A stretch of 64,000 nt of DNA from Sneathiella sp. HT1-7 (GTDB taxonomy: Bacteria; Pseudomonadota; Alphaproteobacteria; Sneathiellales; Sneathiellaceae). The stretch is from assembly GCF_020731145.1 (NCBI RefSeq), contig NZ_JAJFZN010000002.1:558001-622000 (forward strand). Direction: 5' to 3'. Below, in pieces: positions 54,227 through 61,670 of the stretch. Within the stretch, counting starts at the first letter, position 1; the number at the start of each line of letters is the position of its first letter. Made by a program: the position numbers and the translations under genes. Under the pieces are notes generated by a model. That model was not told the origin of the DNA and made no database searches. It was given only the letters and a program-made list of their open reading frames with translations.

Positions 54227-55198
54227 ATGCGTCGCTCAGTTATTACCGCCACCGGATCCTACCTTCCCAAACGTATTGTCACGAATGACGAGTTGTCCAA
54301 GAGAGTCGATACGACGGACGAATGGATTGTCGCCCGTTCCGGCATCAAGCAGCGACATATCGCAGCGGATGACGAGCTAACCTCCGATCTGGCAACCCAT
54401 GCGGCGAAAGCGGCGCTGGAGATGGCGGGGCTGACGCCCGATGACATCGACCTGATAATCCTTGCCACCGCGACGCCTGATGAGACATTCCCCGCGTCTG
54501 CAACGGTGGTGCAGAAGAACCTCGGCATGACGCGCGGTTTTGCTTTCGACGTTCAGGCTGTCTGTACAGGTTTTCTCTTCGCGCTGGCGACGGCGGATAA
54601 TTTCGTCAAATCCGGTCAGGTTAATCGCGCTCTGGTTATAGGGGCGGAGACATTCTCGCGCATTCTCGATTGGGAAGACCGCACGACCTGCGTTCTCTTT
54701 GCGGATGGCGCGGGCGCGGTTATTCTGGAGGCGGAGGACGGCGCAGGCACATCGGATGACCGCGGCATTCTCACCAGCCATCTGCATTCAGACGGCGACA
54801 AGCATGACCTTCTTTATGTCGATGGCGGCCCGTCCTCGACCCAGACGACCGGTTTCCTCCGGATGGAGGGGCGGGAGGTTTTCCGACATGCAGTGAATAA
54901 CCTTGCCAGCGTCGTCCATGAGGCGATGGAGGCAACGGGCCTGACAACAGAGGATATCGACTGGCTGGTGCCGCATCAGGCGAACAAGCGGATCATCGAC
55001 GGGACCGGTCGAAAACTTAAACTTGATCCTAAGAAAGTTGTTTTAACTGTCGATAAACACGGTAATACTTCCGCCGCATCTGTGCCGCTTGCCTTGGATG
55101 AGGCGGTGCGGGATGGGCGCATCAAGCGCGGCGATCTGCTGCTGCTGGAGGCTATGGGCGGGGGCTTTACTTGGGGCTCTGCGCTGGTCCGCTGGTAG
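54227..55198 (+). CDS. fabH: 3-oxoacyl-ACP synthase III
   Basis: FabH starts fatty-acid synthesis by condensing acetyl-CoA with malonyl-ACP. The 323-residue thiolase-fold enzyme has the catalytic Cys113 in [12 protein letters not shown], His in [13 protein letters not shown] and Asn in [14 protein letters not shown]. The start [20 protein letters not shown] is typical of alphaproteobacteria. It follows plsX in the same operon. Confidence 0.96.
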   Translation: MRRSVITATGSYLPKRIVTNDELSKRVDTTDEWIVARSGIKQRHIAADDELTSDLATHAAKAALEMAGLTPDDIDLIILATATPDETFPASATVVQKNLGMTRGFAFDVQAVCTGFLFALATADNFVKSGQVNRALVIGAETFSRILDWEDRTTCVLFADGAGAVILEAEDGAGTSDDRGILTSHLHSDGDKHDLLYVDGGPSSTQTTGFLRMEGREVFRHAVNNLASVVHEAMEATGLTTEDIDWLVPHQANKRIIDGTGRKLKLDPKKVVLTVDKHGNTSAASVPLALDEAVRDGRIKRGDLLLLEAMGGGFTWGSALVRW

Positions 55199-55385
55199 TC
55201 GCGTCTCGCGAATCTCTTTTTCGGCAACTTCTATAGGCCGTCAAATCCGCGATCAATTTCAATCAGTTATCGTGTCTTTTTGCCAAAAACCGGGCTTTTC
55301 GGCGGGTAACAGCCGATAATTACACCTTTATGATTGACGAGGCCCGTCGCATTGATAATCCTGTAAAGTCTAATGGGGTGATAAC

Positions 55386-55691
55386 ATGACGAAAAATACT
55401 TTAACCAGAGCAAATTTGGCAGAGGCTGTTTATCAGCAGGTCGGCCTGTCCCGCAATGAATCCGCGGATCATGTCGAGGCTATTCTGTCAGAAATTTCGG
55501 ACCGGCTCGTTGCCGGCGAGACTGTAAAGATTTCTTCCTTCGGCAGCCTGCAGGTGCGGCAGAAAACCGGACGGATCGGCCGTAACCCGAAAACGGGGGA
55601 GGAAGTGCCGATTAACCCGCGCCGGGTACTCGTCTTTCGCGCGTCGCATGTCCTGAAGGACAAGATCAATAAGGGCAACGGTGGCGCATAA
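55386..55691 (+). CDS. ihfA: Integration host factor subunit alpha
   Basis: A 101-residue DNA-bending HU/IHF-family protein. Alpha-type features are [30 protein letters not shown] and [33 protein letters not shown], where the NPKTGEE beta-arm proline intercalates in DNA. It follows fabH after 187 bases and overlaps the merR gene by 11 bases, an order common in this class. Confidence 0.95.
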   Translation: MTKNTLTRANLAEAVYQQVGLSRNESADHVEAILSEISDRLVAGETVKISSFGSLQVRQKTGRIGRNPKTGEEVPINPRRVLVFRASHVLKDKINKGNGGA

Positions 55692-56127
55692 GGTGGCGAG
55701 AGAAGCACAGAAACTGCAAAAATCGCCCGATGCCTTCCGCACCATCAGCGAAGTCTCGGCGGAGCTGGAAGTTCCGCAGCATGTCCTGCGTTTTTGGGAA
55801 ACCAAGTTCAAGGTCGTCAAGCCGCTGAAACGCGGTGGCGGTCGGCGGTACTACCGCCCCTCCGATGTGGAGCTGATCCGCGGCATTCGCGACCTTCTCT
55901 ATAAGCATGGCTTTACGATTCGCGGGGCGCAGAAGCTCCTGAAAGAGCAGGGGGGTCGCATCGATAATGTCGATGCCATGGTCTCCGCCGCGCGGGCGGA
56001 GGGGAATCCGGCGCTTAGCCAGTCGGCCAGTGACGGCGGCAGCGGTGATCCTCTTTCCGGTGATGCGAAGGCGCAGCTCCGCGGTGTGTTGAGCGATCTG
56101 AAAGAGCTGAAAGAGATGCTCGCCTAG
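55681..56127 (+). CDS. MerR family transcriptional regulator
   Basis: A 148-residue regulator with an N-terminal MerR winged helix: [44 protein letters not shown] and [19 protein letters not shown] (about 17-90). The C-terminal part is short, acidic and serine-rich, without metal-binding cysteines, then a helix ([15 protein letters not shown]). The start is GTG at 55681 inside ihfA. This conserved ihfA-merR pair is found in many alphaproteobacteria; the inducer is unknown. Confidence 0.88.
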   Translation: MAHKVAREAQKLQKSPDAFRTISEVSAELEVPQHVLRFWETKFKVVKPLKRGGGRRYYRPSDVELIRGIRDLLYKHGFTIRGAQKLLKEQGGRIDNVDAMVSAARAEGNPALSQSASDGGSGDPLSGDAKAQLRGVLSDLKELKEMLA

Positions 56128-56187
56128 GCGCTCTTGCGGGAGATTTTTGCGGTCCTAAAAAAAGTGGGTTTGGTGCCATAACGGGCG

Positions 56188-56216
56188 TTGCCATCGCGCG
56201 CGGGCGTCAGTATAGT
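56188..56216 (+). promoter_or_regulatory. Promoter of tRNA-Pro
   Basis: TTGCCA (56188-56193), exactly 17 bases, TATAGT (56211-56216), followed by a GC-rich stretch. Strong, tRNA-type promoter; the mature tRNA starts about 40 bases after the expected transcription start. Confidence 0.75.
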
Positions 56217-56263
56217 GCGCCAGCCTTGGGCCGGTAACACACGGCCCGGTCGCCAGGATCTGG

Positions 56264-56340
56264 CGGGCAGTAGCGCAGCCTGGTAGCGCACTTCGCTGGG
56301 GGCGAAGGGGTCGGAGGTTCGAATCCTCTCTGCCCGACCA
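56264..56340 (+). tRNA. tRNA-Pro (anticodon GGG)
   Basis: A 77-base cloverleaf with encoded CCA. Acceptor arms CGGGCAG and CTGCCCG pair perfectly with discriminator A. The anticodon stem is CTTCG/CGAAG around CTGGGGG, giving anticodon GGG. The T loop is GGTTCGAATCC. The D arm is GCGC...GCGC with CAGCCTGGTA. It decodes CCC/CCU. Confidence 0.97.
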
Positions 56341-56343
56341 ATT

Positions 56344-56380
56344 AAAAGCCTCGAAGCCTAACGGTTTCGGGGCTTTTTTT
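56344..56380 (+). terminator. Terminator after tRNA-Pro
   Basis: AAAAGCCTCGAA pairs with TTCGGGGCTTTT (one wobble), followed by TTT, just four bases after the tRNA end. Confidence 0.85.
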
Positions 56381-56462
56381 AGTGGTGATTTTAAAGAGAT
56401 TTTAATTCTTCTGTTAAATCGTTAAGGTGGTGATTCTGGTATTGATGTAGGGAGCCGTCATA

Positions 56463-57758
56463 ATGATTTCCGGCAAAGTTTTTGTAAGTTTGATGCTGGC
56501 GGTTCTTGCCTGCATTTCCTGCTCAGCGTCAGATTACAAATTCCGGGGCGCTTCAATGGATGAAACGACAGCAGACGGCAAACCGCTAGTGAGGCTGTCG
56601 GTCAATAATCCGTCCTTCTCACCAGATGGCCGATATTTTGCCTTCGATTTCTACGAATTTTCATTTGTCGATCAGCGCACCAATCGATCCCGTCTTGCGA
56701 TCGGGATTTATGACCTGAAAAGTCAGGCTGTCAATATTCTCAAACCTCCATTGAATCCCGAAATGGGTTTCGGATGGCATTCACCGAGCTTCGATCCCAC
56801 CGGTAAAAAACTGACGATGGTTACTGTCTGCATCACTGAAAATTGTTCCGATGAAATATATGGAACGCAGATTGGTGTTTTTGAGCTTGACACCAATAAA
56901 TTCACTTGGATCACAGACGCACGGCAAAAGACGTACAATTGGGATTATTTGCTATCTGCTAGAGGATTACGTCGAACAAGTTGGCCGAAATATGGTCGTT
57001 CTGTTGTGCGTGGTTACCCAATTTTTTCATCTGATGGGAACCGCATTTATCATGTGATGAGTGGGGGCGCTAAAGGCTCAATCGTATTCTGGATGCAGTT
57101 CAACGCGGATTACTGGCTGAATGAACTTGATCTGGAAAATTCAACCGGTTCCCATATTGCGTCCGATGAGTCGGTATTGGCTTATGATCATGACGCCGTC
57201 ATTTTCAAGGGTGATGGCCGATTGTCCCGCTCAGGGGATAACCGTCTTATCTTCAGCGGCACGGTCGCGTTGGGGCCGGGGTATGAGGAACTGGAAGCGC
57301 GCAAGCCGTCCGCTTTTTTTTATAGTATTGAAAGTGATGAACTTTCCGTCGCTTTTGACAAGGACAATATGCCTTTCGATCCCCGGTTCCCGGCAGATCG
57401 CCAGTATCGGATTCGCTCGATATCCTCTTCATTTGACGGCGCCCGGATTGCCGCCTTAAGCGGCAAGAAAGACATCGTTTATCTCTGGGAAAAGGGCAAG
57501 TTTCGCACGCTGACGACCGCCGCAGACCTAGGCGTTGACAGGGTGAGCCAAGTCTCAATTTCCTCCGATGGCAATCAACTCGTGATTTTGCCGCCGCAGG
57601 AACCGATATCGCCCGAAGATTTTGCGGCTGACATTGAACATTTCTGGCTGCTGGATCTGAACAGTGGGAAAATGAAATCCCTGCCTTTGCGATCTCTTCT
57701 TCGAAGAACAATTGATTCAGAAAAAAACCGACGCGAAAACCTAGGCTCTCCCGGTTAA
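56463..57758 (+). CDS. Exported beta-propeller (PD40/TolB-like) protein
   Basis: 431 residues with an N-terminal signal (MISGKVFVSLMLAVLACISCSA); cysteines near the cleavage site make a lipoprotein possible. The rest has repeated blade motifs such as VNNPSFSPDGRYFAFDF, HSPSFDPTGKKLTMV, GYPIFSSDGNRIYHV, ISSSFDGARIAALSG and VSISSDGNQLVIL, typical of PD40-type propeller proteins in the periplasm. Ligand and function are unknown. The gene is more AT-rich than its neighbours, stands alone behind a tRNA gene and could be a recent gain, though I saw no duplicated tRNA end. Confidence 0.7.
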   Translation: MISGKVFVSLMLAVLACISCSASDYKFRGASMDETTADGKPLVRLSVNNPSFSPDGRYFAFDFYEFSFVDQRTNRSRLAIGIYDLKSQAVNILKPPLNPEMGFGWHSPSFDPTGKKLTMVTVCITENCSDEIYGTQIGVFELDTNKFTWITDARQKTYNWDYLLSARGLRRTSWPKYGRSVVRGYPIFSSDGNRIYHVMSGGAKGSIVFWMQFNADYWLNELDLENSTGSHIASDESVLAYDHDAVIFKGDGRLSRSGDNRLIFSGTVALGPGYEELEARKPSAFFYSIESDELSVAFDKDNMPFDPRFPADRQYRIRSISSSFDGARIAALSGKKDIVYLWEKGKFRTLTTAADLGVDRVSQVSISSDGNQLVILPPQEPISPEDFAADIEHFWLLDLNSGKMKSLPLRSLLRRTIDSEKNRRENLGSPG

Positions 57759-57959
57759 ATTTCGATCCTTCGAAAAATCCGGATATTCATACCCTTTGGC
57801 GAACGGTGTGACGGGTGGGCTGGCGACTTTGGTCGTGAAGTTTTTCGAGCGGCTGCGACGGTTGTCGCAGACCATGCATTTAGTGATCTCCTCGACGAGG
57901 AGGGTGTAGATATCGTAGCGCGCCCTCCCCTCCGCATCCCCTGCGGCGGGGTGTCGCAA
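57741..57959 (-). CDS. Candidate small protein with CxxC motif
   Basis: A 72-residue frame whose centre uses strongly C-ending codons on the minus strand (through RYDIYTLLVEEITKC and NRRSRSKNFTTKV), as real genes here do. It holds a CMVC pair. There is no ATG; a TTG at 57959 sits directly after AAGGGGA, too close for an ideal ribosome site, and a 10-bp-arm hairpin covers codons 4-11. It overlaps the 3' end of the propeller gene by 18 bases, tail to tail. It could be a small zinc protein or a gene remnant. Confidence 0.35.
   Translation of the reverse strand: MRHPAAGDAEGRARYDIYTLLVEEITKCMVCDNRRSRSKNFTTKVASPPVTPFAKGYEYPDFSKDRNLTGRA
57927..57951. repeat. Inverted repeat upstream of ctaA
   Basis: CCCCTCCGCA (57927-57936), TCCCC, TGCGGCGGGG (57942-57951): ten-base arms with one mismatch. 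It has no T-run. It may be a structural or REP-like element, or part of the leader of the minus-strand candidate gene. Confidence 0.45.
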
Positions 57960-58009
57960 TCCCCTTTTCGCTATATTGCTTTTGTCGGCGATTGGGCTAT
58001 GTTGCGGCC

Positions 58010-59119
58010 ATGACGACGGATATACAGGAAAACAGGGTCGCGCCCGCGCGTGACGGGCGCAAACTGGTGATTGGCTGGCTCACGCTGGTGGCGGTGCTGG
58101 TGTTCGCGATGATCGTGCTGGGCGGAGTGACGCGGCTGACCAATTCGGGCCTCTCGATGACCGACTGGAAGCCGGTGACGGGCTGGCTGCCGCCCTTGAG
58201 CCATGAAGCCTGGATGGCGGAGTTCGAACGCTACAAGGCGTTCCCCGAATACCAGAAAATCAACAAGGGCATGAGCCTTTCCGAGTTTCAGGGCATCTAC
58301 GCTTTCGAGTTTGCGCATCGGGTGTTGGGCCGGGTGATCGGCCTCGCGTTTTTTGTGCCGTTCGTCCTGCTATTGTTGTTCCGAAAAATTCCGAGACAAA
58401 TGGCGCCCCGGCTCGCGCTGCTCTTTCTACTCGGCGCGGCGCAGGGCGGCATGGGCTGGTTTATGGTCAAAAGCGGTCTGGTCGATCAACCGGACGTCAG
58501 CCATTACCGCCTGACTGCGCATCTCGCGCTCGCCAGCCTGATATTCTCCGTGCTGCTGTGGACGATTTTCGACCTCACCCGGCCCGTGATTGAAAGGGCC
58601 GTGCCCGCGAGCGCTATGGTTCGGCAGACGGGGTATTTCCTGCTGGTCCTGATCGCGCTTCAGATATTGATCGGCGGGTTCGTCGCCGGGCTCAATGCGG
58701 GCTTTGTCTATACGGACTGGCCGCTGATGGGCGGCAGCTTCATCCCCGAGGATTTCCTCTATATGCAGCCGCTCTATCACAACTTCCTCGAAAATCCGGG
58801 GACGGTCCAGTTTGTCCACCGTATGATTGCCTATGTTATTGCGCTCGTCGCCGTCTGGCTCTATCTCACGAGCCGGAGCGGAAGCATTAGCGCACGGCTG
58901 CGCCTTGGTGTGTCGCTGCTGGTCAGCCTGGTTTTCGCGCAGGTGTTCCTCGGGATTGTGACGCTGCTTCATGTGGTGCCGGTCGCCCTCGGCGCGGCGC
59001 ATCAGGCGGGCGGGATGCTGGTGCTCGCCGCCGCGCTCTTCGTGGTGCATGAAATCCGGGCGGAGCGGGCACAACAAAACCGGCCAGCGGATGCTGACCG
59101 GTCGGAGGACATAGTATAA
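58010..59119 (+). CDS. ctaA: Haem A synthase
   Basis: CtaA (Cox15 type) oxidises the C8 methyl of haem O to make haem A for cytochrome c oxidase. The 369 residues form eight helices; haem-ligand histidines are seen in IYAFEFAHRVLGRVIG, DVSHYRLTAHLALA, VQFVHRMIAYVIAL and ALGAAHQAGGMLVLA. The first helix region has GGVTRLTNSGLSMTDWKPVTGWLPPLS. The ATG at 58010 is chosen; an in-frame TTG six codons earlier is less likely. No cta operon partners are adjacent. Confidence 0.95.
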   Translation: MTTDIQENRVAPARDGRKLVIGWLTLVAVLVFAMIVLGGVTRLTNSGLSMTDWKPVTGWLPPLSHEAWMAEFERYKAFPEYQKINKGMSLSEFQGIYAFEFAHRVLGRVIGLAFFVPFVLLLLFRKIPRQMAPRLALLFLLGAAQGGMGWFMVKSGLVDQPDVSHYRLTAHLALASLIFSVLLWTIFDLTRPVIERAVPASAMVRQTGYFLLVLIALQILIGGFVAGLNAGFVYTDWPLMGGSFIPEDFLYMQPLYHNFLENPGTVQFVHRMIAYVIALVAVWLYLTSRSGSISARLRLGVSLLVSLVFAQVFLGIVTLLHVVPVALGAAHQAGGMLVLAAALFVVHEIRAERAQQNRPADADRSEDIV

Positions 59120-59190
59120 AGCTTTCCCTTACGGGAAATCGCATAGGGTGCGCAGCCGATATATTGCCGTTTTATTCGCCGTCATCAGAG

Positions 59191-59403
59191 TTAAGTTGGA
59201 TTTCCATCTTCATCTAACCCGCCTTGCGTGCCAGTAGTATCTTCGCCGCCTACTCCGTCGTCGGGCGTGTCATTGGTAACGTCACCGCCATCTCTCCGGT
59301 CATCGTTCTGTGGATCTCCGGACGGTCCATCGAAGCTACAGCCGGCCAGCATAAGGCCGGAAAGAAGCGAAAATACTATTAATAAGTTAAATATATTATT
59401 CAT
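59191..59403 (-). CDS. Small acidic lipoprotein
   Basis: 70 residues: a lipoprotein signal with lipobox LAGC (Cys22), then a very acidic Asp/Gly/Thr-rich, probably unstructured tail (SGDPQNDDRRDGGD and following). GGAG lies before the ATG. It is the last gene of the minus-strand cluster around the HfaB/CsgG-like protein but is separated from the upstream gene by a terminator-like hairpin. I do not recognise a family. Confidence 0.7.
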   Translation of the reverse strand: MNNIFNLLIVFSLLSGLMLAGCSFDGPSGDPQNDDRRDGGDVTNDTPDDGVGGEDTTGTQGGLDEDGNPT

Positions 59404-59463
59404 AATAAACTCCAGATAGAAAATTAGGATAAAAAAATCGTTGGACGCCGTATTGGCGCAATC

Positions 59464-59491
59464 AAAAACAGCCCCAGGGACCCCAGGGCTG
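59464..59491 (-). terminator. Terminator-like hairpin on the minus strand
   Basis: Read on the minus strand: CAGCCC, a GC-rich loop, GGGCTG, then TTTTTG (59464-59491). It follows the secreted-protein gene ending at 59540 and would reduce transcription of the small lipoprotein gene. Confidence 0.6.
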
Positions 59492-59539
59492 GCTAGTTAT
59501 CTCTGTGAGGTCGTTACGTCGCTCTGTAACGAGCTTTGA

Positions 59540-59974
59540 TTAATCATCTACCAGGGATTCGAGCAGGTTTATCAGGCCGTCCTCATATTGCAGCGCTTCA
59601 AAACGTACAGCTTTAGATTCATAGTAGGTATTGGCACCGATTGTGGCGCCGCTGACAGTTGTATAGCTAAAGCCGCCTTTGCCGGTATTAATTTTTGACG
59701 GGAAAGTCGGGGCCATCAGTTTGGCATTATTGATATTGACCGTTCCAGCGATGCTGCCGGTGTTAGAAGACCCAAAGAAAGCGGCATAGTTCCCGTTATT
59801 TACGATGTTTCCAGTCGCGCCAGTGACGCTGATATCCAGAGCGCTGTTGCCATATGTGCCGATTTGCCCGTCACTGCCACTGCTAACGGGCGGAGTTACG
59901 CCAGTAATACTCCCTGCGATAGCGGGACTGGCAAAGAGTGAAAGAGTAAAAGCCGCAATAATAAGTTTTTTCAT
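59540..59974 (-). CDS. Small secreted protein of the HfaB/CsgG cluster
   Basis: 144 residues with a clean signal peptide (MKKLIIAAFTLSLFASPAIA, cleaved before GSITG). The mature part is rich in Gly, Ser, Asn, Thr and Val in alternating patterns such as SALDISVTGATGNIVNNGNYA and SIAGTVNINNAKL, which suggest beta strands and resemble curlin-like or holdfast-anchor substrates. AAAGGAA precedes the ATG. It is 37 bases downstream of the HfaB-like gene and is a plausible export substrate. It has no recognisable family and is too short for HfaD. Confidence 0.7.
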   Translation of the reverse strand: MKKLIIAAFTLSLFASPAIAGSITGVTPPVSSGSDGQIGTYGNSALDISVTGATGNIVNNGNYAAFFGSSNTGSIAGTVNINNAKLMAPTFPSKINTGKGGFSYTTVSGATIGANTYYESKAVRFEALQYEDGLINLLESLVDD

Positions 59975-60011
59975 AATAAATTCCTTTCGCGAAAATAAAT
60001 TAAAAATGACG

Positions 60012-60824
60012 CTAACCTGTTGGATGAAATATTTTTAAGGTTTCGGTGGTTGTATCCTCGACCCCCTCAACAGAGTCGACGATTTGCTGACAGCTATCCC
60101 GTAATTCGGGGCTCCGCTCAGACAGCATCTCATAGAGCCCGAACTGCAGCATGGAGCGAAGAGAGAGCTGCAATGGCTCACGGTTCTGGACATTGACATC
60201 AAGATCGACCAGCGTGTCGCCAAAGAAGCGTCCGATCCCGAATCCAGCCTCGTCGGCAAAAATCTGCTTGGATATATTGACCGCCGCCAATACCTTTGAT
60301 GTGCGCGCATCAGTCAGATGCAAATCCAGCCCGATAATTGCGCGGTTCTGCCGATAGCGCGGGCCGATCCCTGCAATGGTCACCTCCGCTGCGGCACCTG
60401 GGATAAAGTCCAGCGTGTTGATCGATCCGGTAATATAATAATCCATCCGGACGAACTGTTTCGTATCCCGGATCCCAAGCTGGATTTCCGAAATGATGGG
60501 CCGCGGGTCGCGCCGGTTCACGACAGTTTCCGCCTTCGCCTGCATCAGGGAGGTTTGCATCATGTCGCCTGCGCCCTGGCTGACATACTTACCCGTGCCT
60601 GCATATTCGGAGCTGAATTTTCCGGTCGCGTCTATGATTTCGCCGACTGCCCAGACGCCAGGCATTATGTTGTTTTCAGCGACACAAGCTATCAGCTGAT
60701 CATAAGGCGTGATCAGTGACTGAACTGGCGGCCCTTTCGGCTGACTAATGTTTTTGTCACCGAAGCCAATGCAACCGGTCAAGAGAAGAGAGATCAATAA
60801 TATGGAACTAATTCTGTGTTGCAT
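60012..60824 (-). CDS. hfaB: HfaB/CsgG-like outer-membrane secretion lipoprotein
   Basis: 270 residues with a lipobox LTGC (Cys17). CsgG forms the outer-membrane pore for curli subunits and HfaB does the same for Caulobacter holdfast-anchor proteins. Matching segments: LITPYDQLIACVAENN, AVGEIIDATGKFS, GKYVSQGAGDMMQTSL, DYYITGSINTLDF, IGLDLHLTDARTSKVLAAVN and EPLQLSLRSMLQFGLYEML. The layout resembles HfaB more than CsgG. The start at 60824 overlaps the upstream gene by 17 bases, showing coupling. Small secreted proteins are encoded on both sides. Confidence 0.82.
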   Translation of the reverse strand: MQHRISSILLISLLLTGCIGFGDKNISQPKGPPVQSLITPYDQLIACVAENNIMPGVWAVGEIIDATGKFSSEYAGTGKYVSQGAGDMMQTSLMQAKAETVVNRRDPRPIISEIQLGIRDTKQFVRMDYYITGSINTLDFIPGAAAEVTIAGIGPRYRQNRAIIGLDLHLTDARTSKVLAAVNISKQIFADEAGFGIGRFFGDTLVDLDVNVQNREPLQLSLRSMLQFGLYEMLSERSPELRDSCQQIVDSVEGVEDTTTETLKIFHPTG

Positions 60825-61206
60825 TGGAATTTTCAACTTGGCACGGGGCGCCATCAATTGTGTTCCTGGTTTCCCCCGGAGACTCAATGTTGGTCAACCC
60901 GCCGACCGCCCCACAATTTCCGGTATTGATCTGCACGTTTTCAAGTGAGCTTTCTGAGAAAACAGTCTGGGCTCCAATGGTAACATTCGAAACATAGAGA
61001 TTGTTTTGCGACCACTGGTCGTAATATCCACCATTTTGTCGTTCAATGGCTTCAGCTGTGGTCAGCTTGACCAGCTTGTCATAAGATGATTGAAAACCGG
61101 CACTGTTATTCCAGCCTTCTGCGGCGGAAATGCTGCCGTCTTTGGCCGCGACTATTGTCGGACAAATAGATAGGAATATTGTCGAAATGATGAATAAATA
61201 TTTCAT
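60808..61206 (-). CDS. HfaA-like small secreted protein
   Basis: 132 residues with a signal peptide (MKYLFIISTIFLSICPTIVAA). The mature part has QNNLYVSNVTIGAQTVFSES and VQINTGNCGAVGGLTNIES, similar in style to HfaA, the holdfast attachment protein exported by HfaB. It contains two cysteines in the C-terminal third that could pair. It is the first gene of the cluster and overlaps the HfaB-like gene. The HfaA assignment rests on context plus weak similarity. Confidence 0.6.
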   Translation of the reverse strand: MKYLFIISTIFLSICPTIVAAKDGSISAAEGWNNSAGFQSSYDKLVKLTTAEAIERQNGGYYDQWSQNNLYVSNVTIGAQTVFSESSLENVQINTGNCGAVGGLTNIESPGETRNTIDGAPCQVENSNATQN

Positions 61207-61283
61207 GGTTATTTTGTTTTATCTATGGATATTTATTTAAATGATAGTAAATAAATATTTTTCAATAATAATATGTAATTAAA

Positions 61284-61670
61284 ATGATTAAAAATATAGA
61301 TCATATTGTTTTAACTGTTTCGAATGTTGAGAGAACCAAGTATTTTTATTGTGAATTATTGGAAATGACTTATGAAGAGTTCGGGGAAGGGAGGCGCGCG
61401 CTGAAGTTTGGGACGTCGAAAATCAACCTGCATTTGGCCGGTCATGAGTTTGAGCCGAAGGCGCATCTGGCGAAACCCGGCACGGCGGATCTCTGCTTTA
61501 TTATCGAGGGGGAGCTGGAGGAGATGCAGGCCCGGCTGGTTGCGGCCGGGATTGCCATTCTCGAAGGGCCGGTGGCCCGGACAGGGGCGAAGGGGTCGAT
61601 CACGTCAATTTACGTGCGCGACCCCGATCTCAACCTGATAGAGCTATCCGTCTATGACGGACAGGGTTAG
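61284..61670 (+). CDS. VOC family (glyoxalase-fold) protein
   Basis: 128 residues with the vicinal-oxygen-chelate fold: MIKNIDHIVLTVSNVERTKYFYCELLEM, LKFGTSKINLHLAG and the ending YVRDPDLNLIELSVY with the metal-ligand Glu; His7 is the likely first ligand. It resembles small glyoxalase/fosfomycin-resistance-like proteins of unknown substrate. The first 32 codons are very AT-rich and the rest GC-rich, an abrupt step at about 61380. Stop is four bases inside the end of the convergent metY gene. Confidence 0.85.
   Translation: MIKNIDHIVLTVSNVERTKYFYCELLEMTYEEFGEGRRALKFGTSKINLHLAGHEFEPKAHLAKPGTADLCFIIEGELEEMQARLVAAGIAILEGPVARTGAKGSITSIYVRDPDLNLIELSVYDGQG

Noticed and set aside
56264-56340. Integrated element using tRNA-Pro as attachment site
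   Set aside because: No second copy of the tRNA 3' end was found downstream and no integrase is present.
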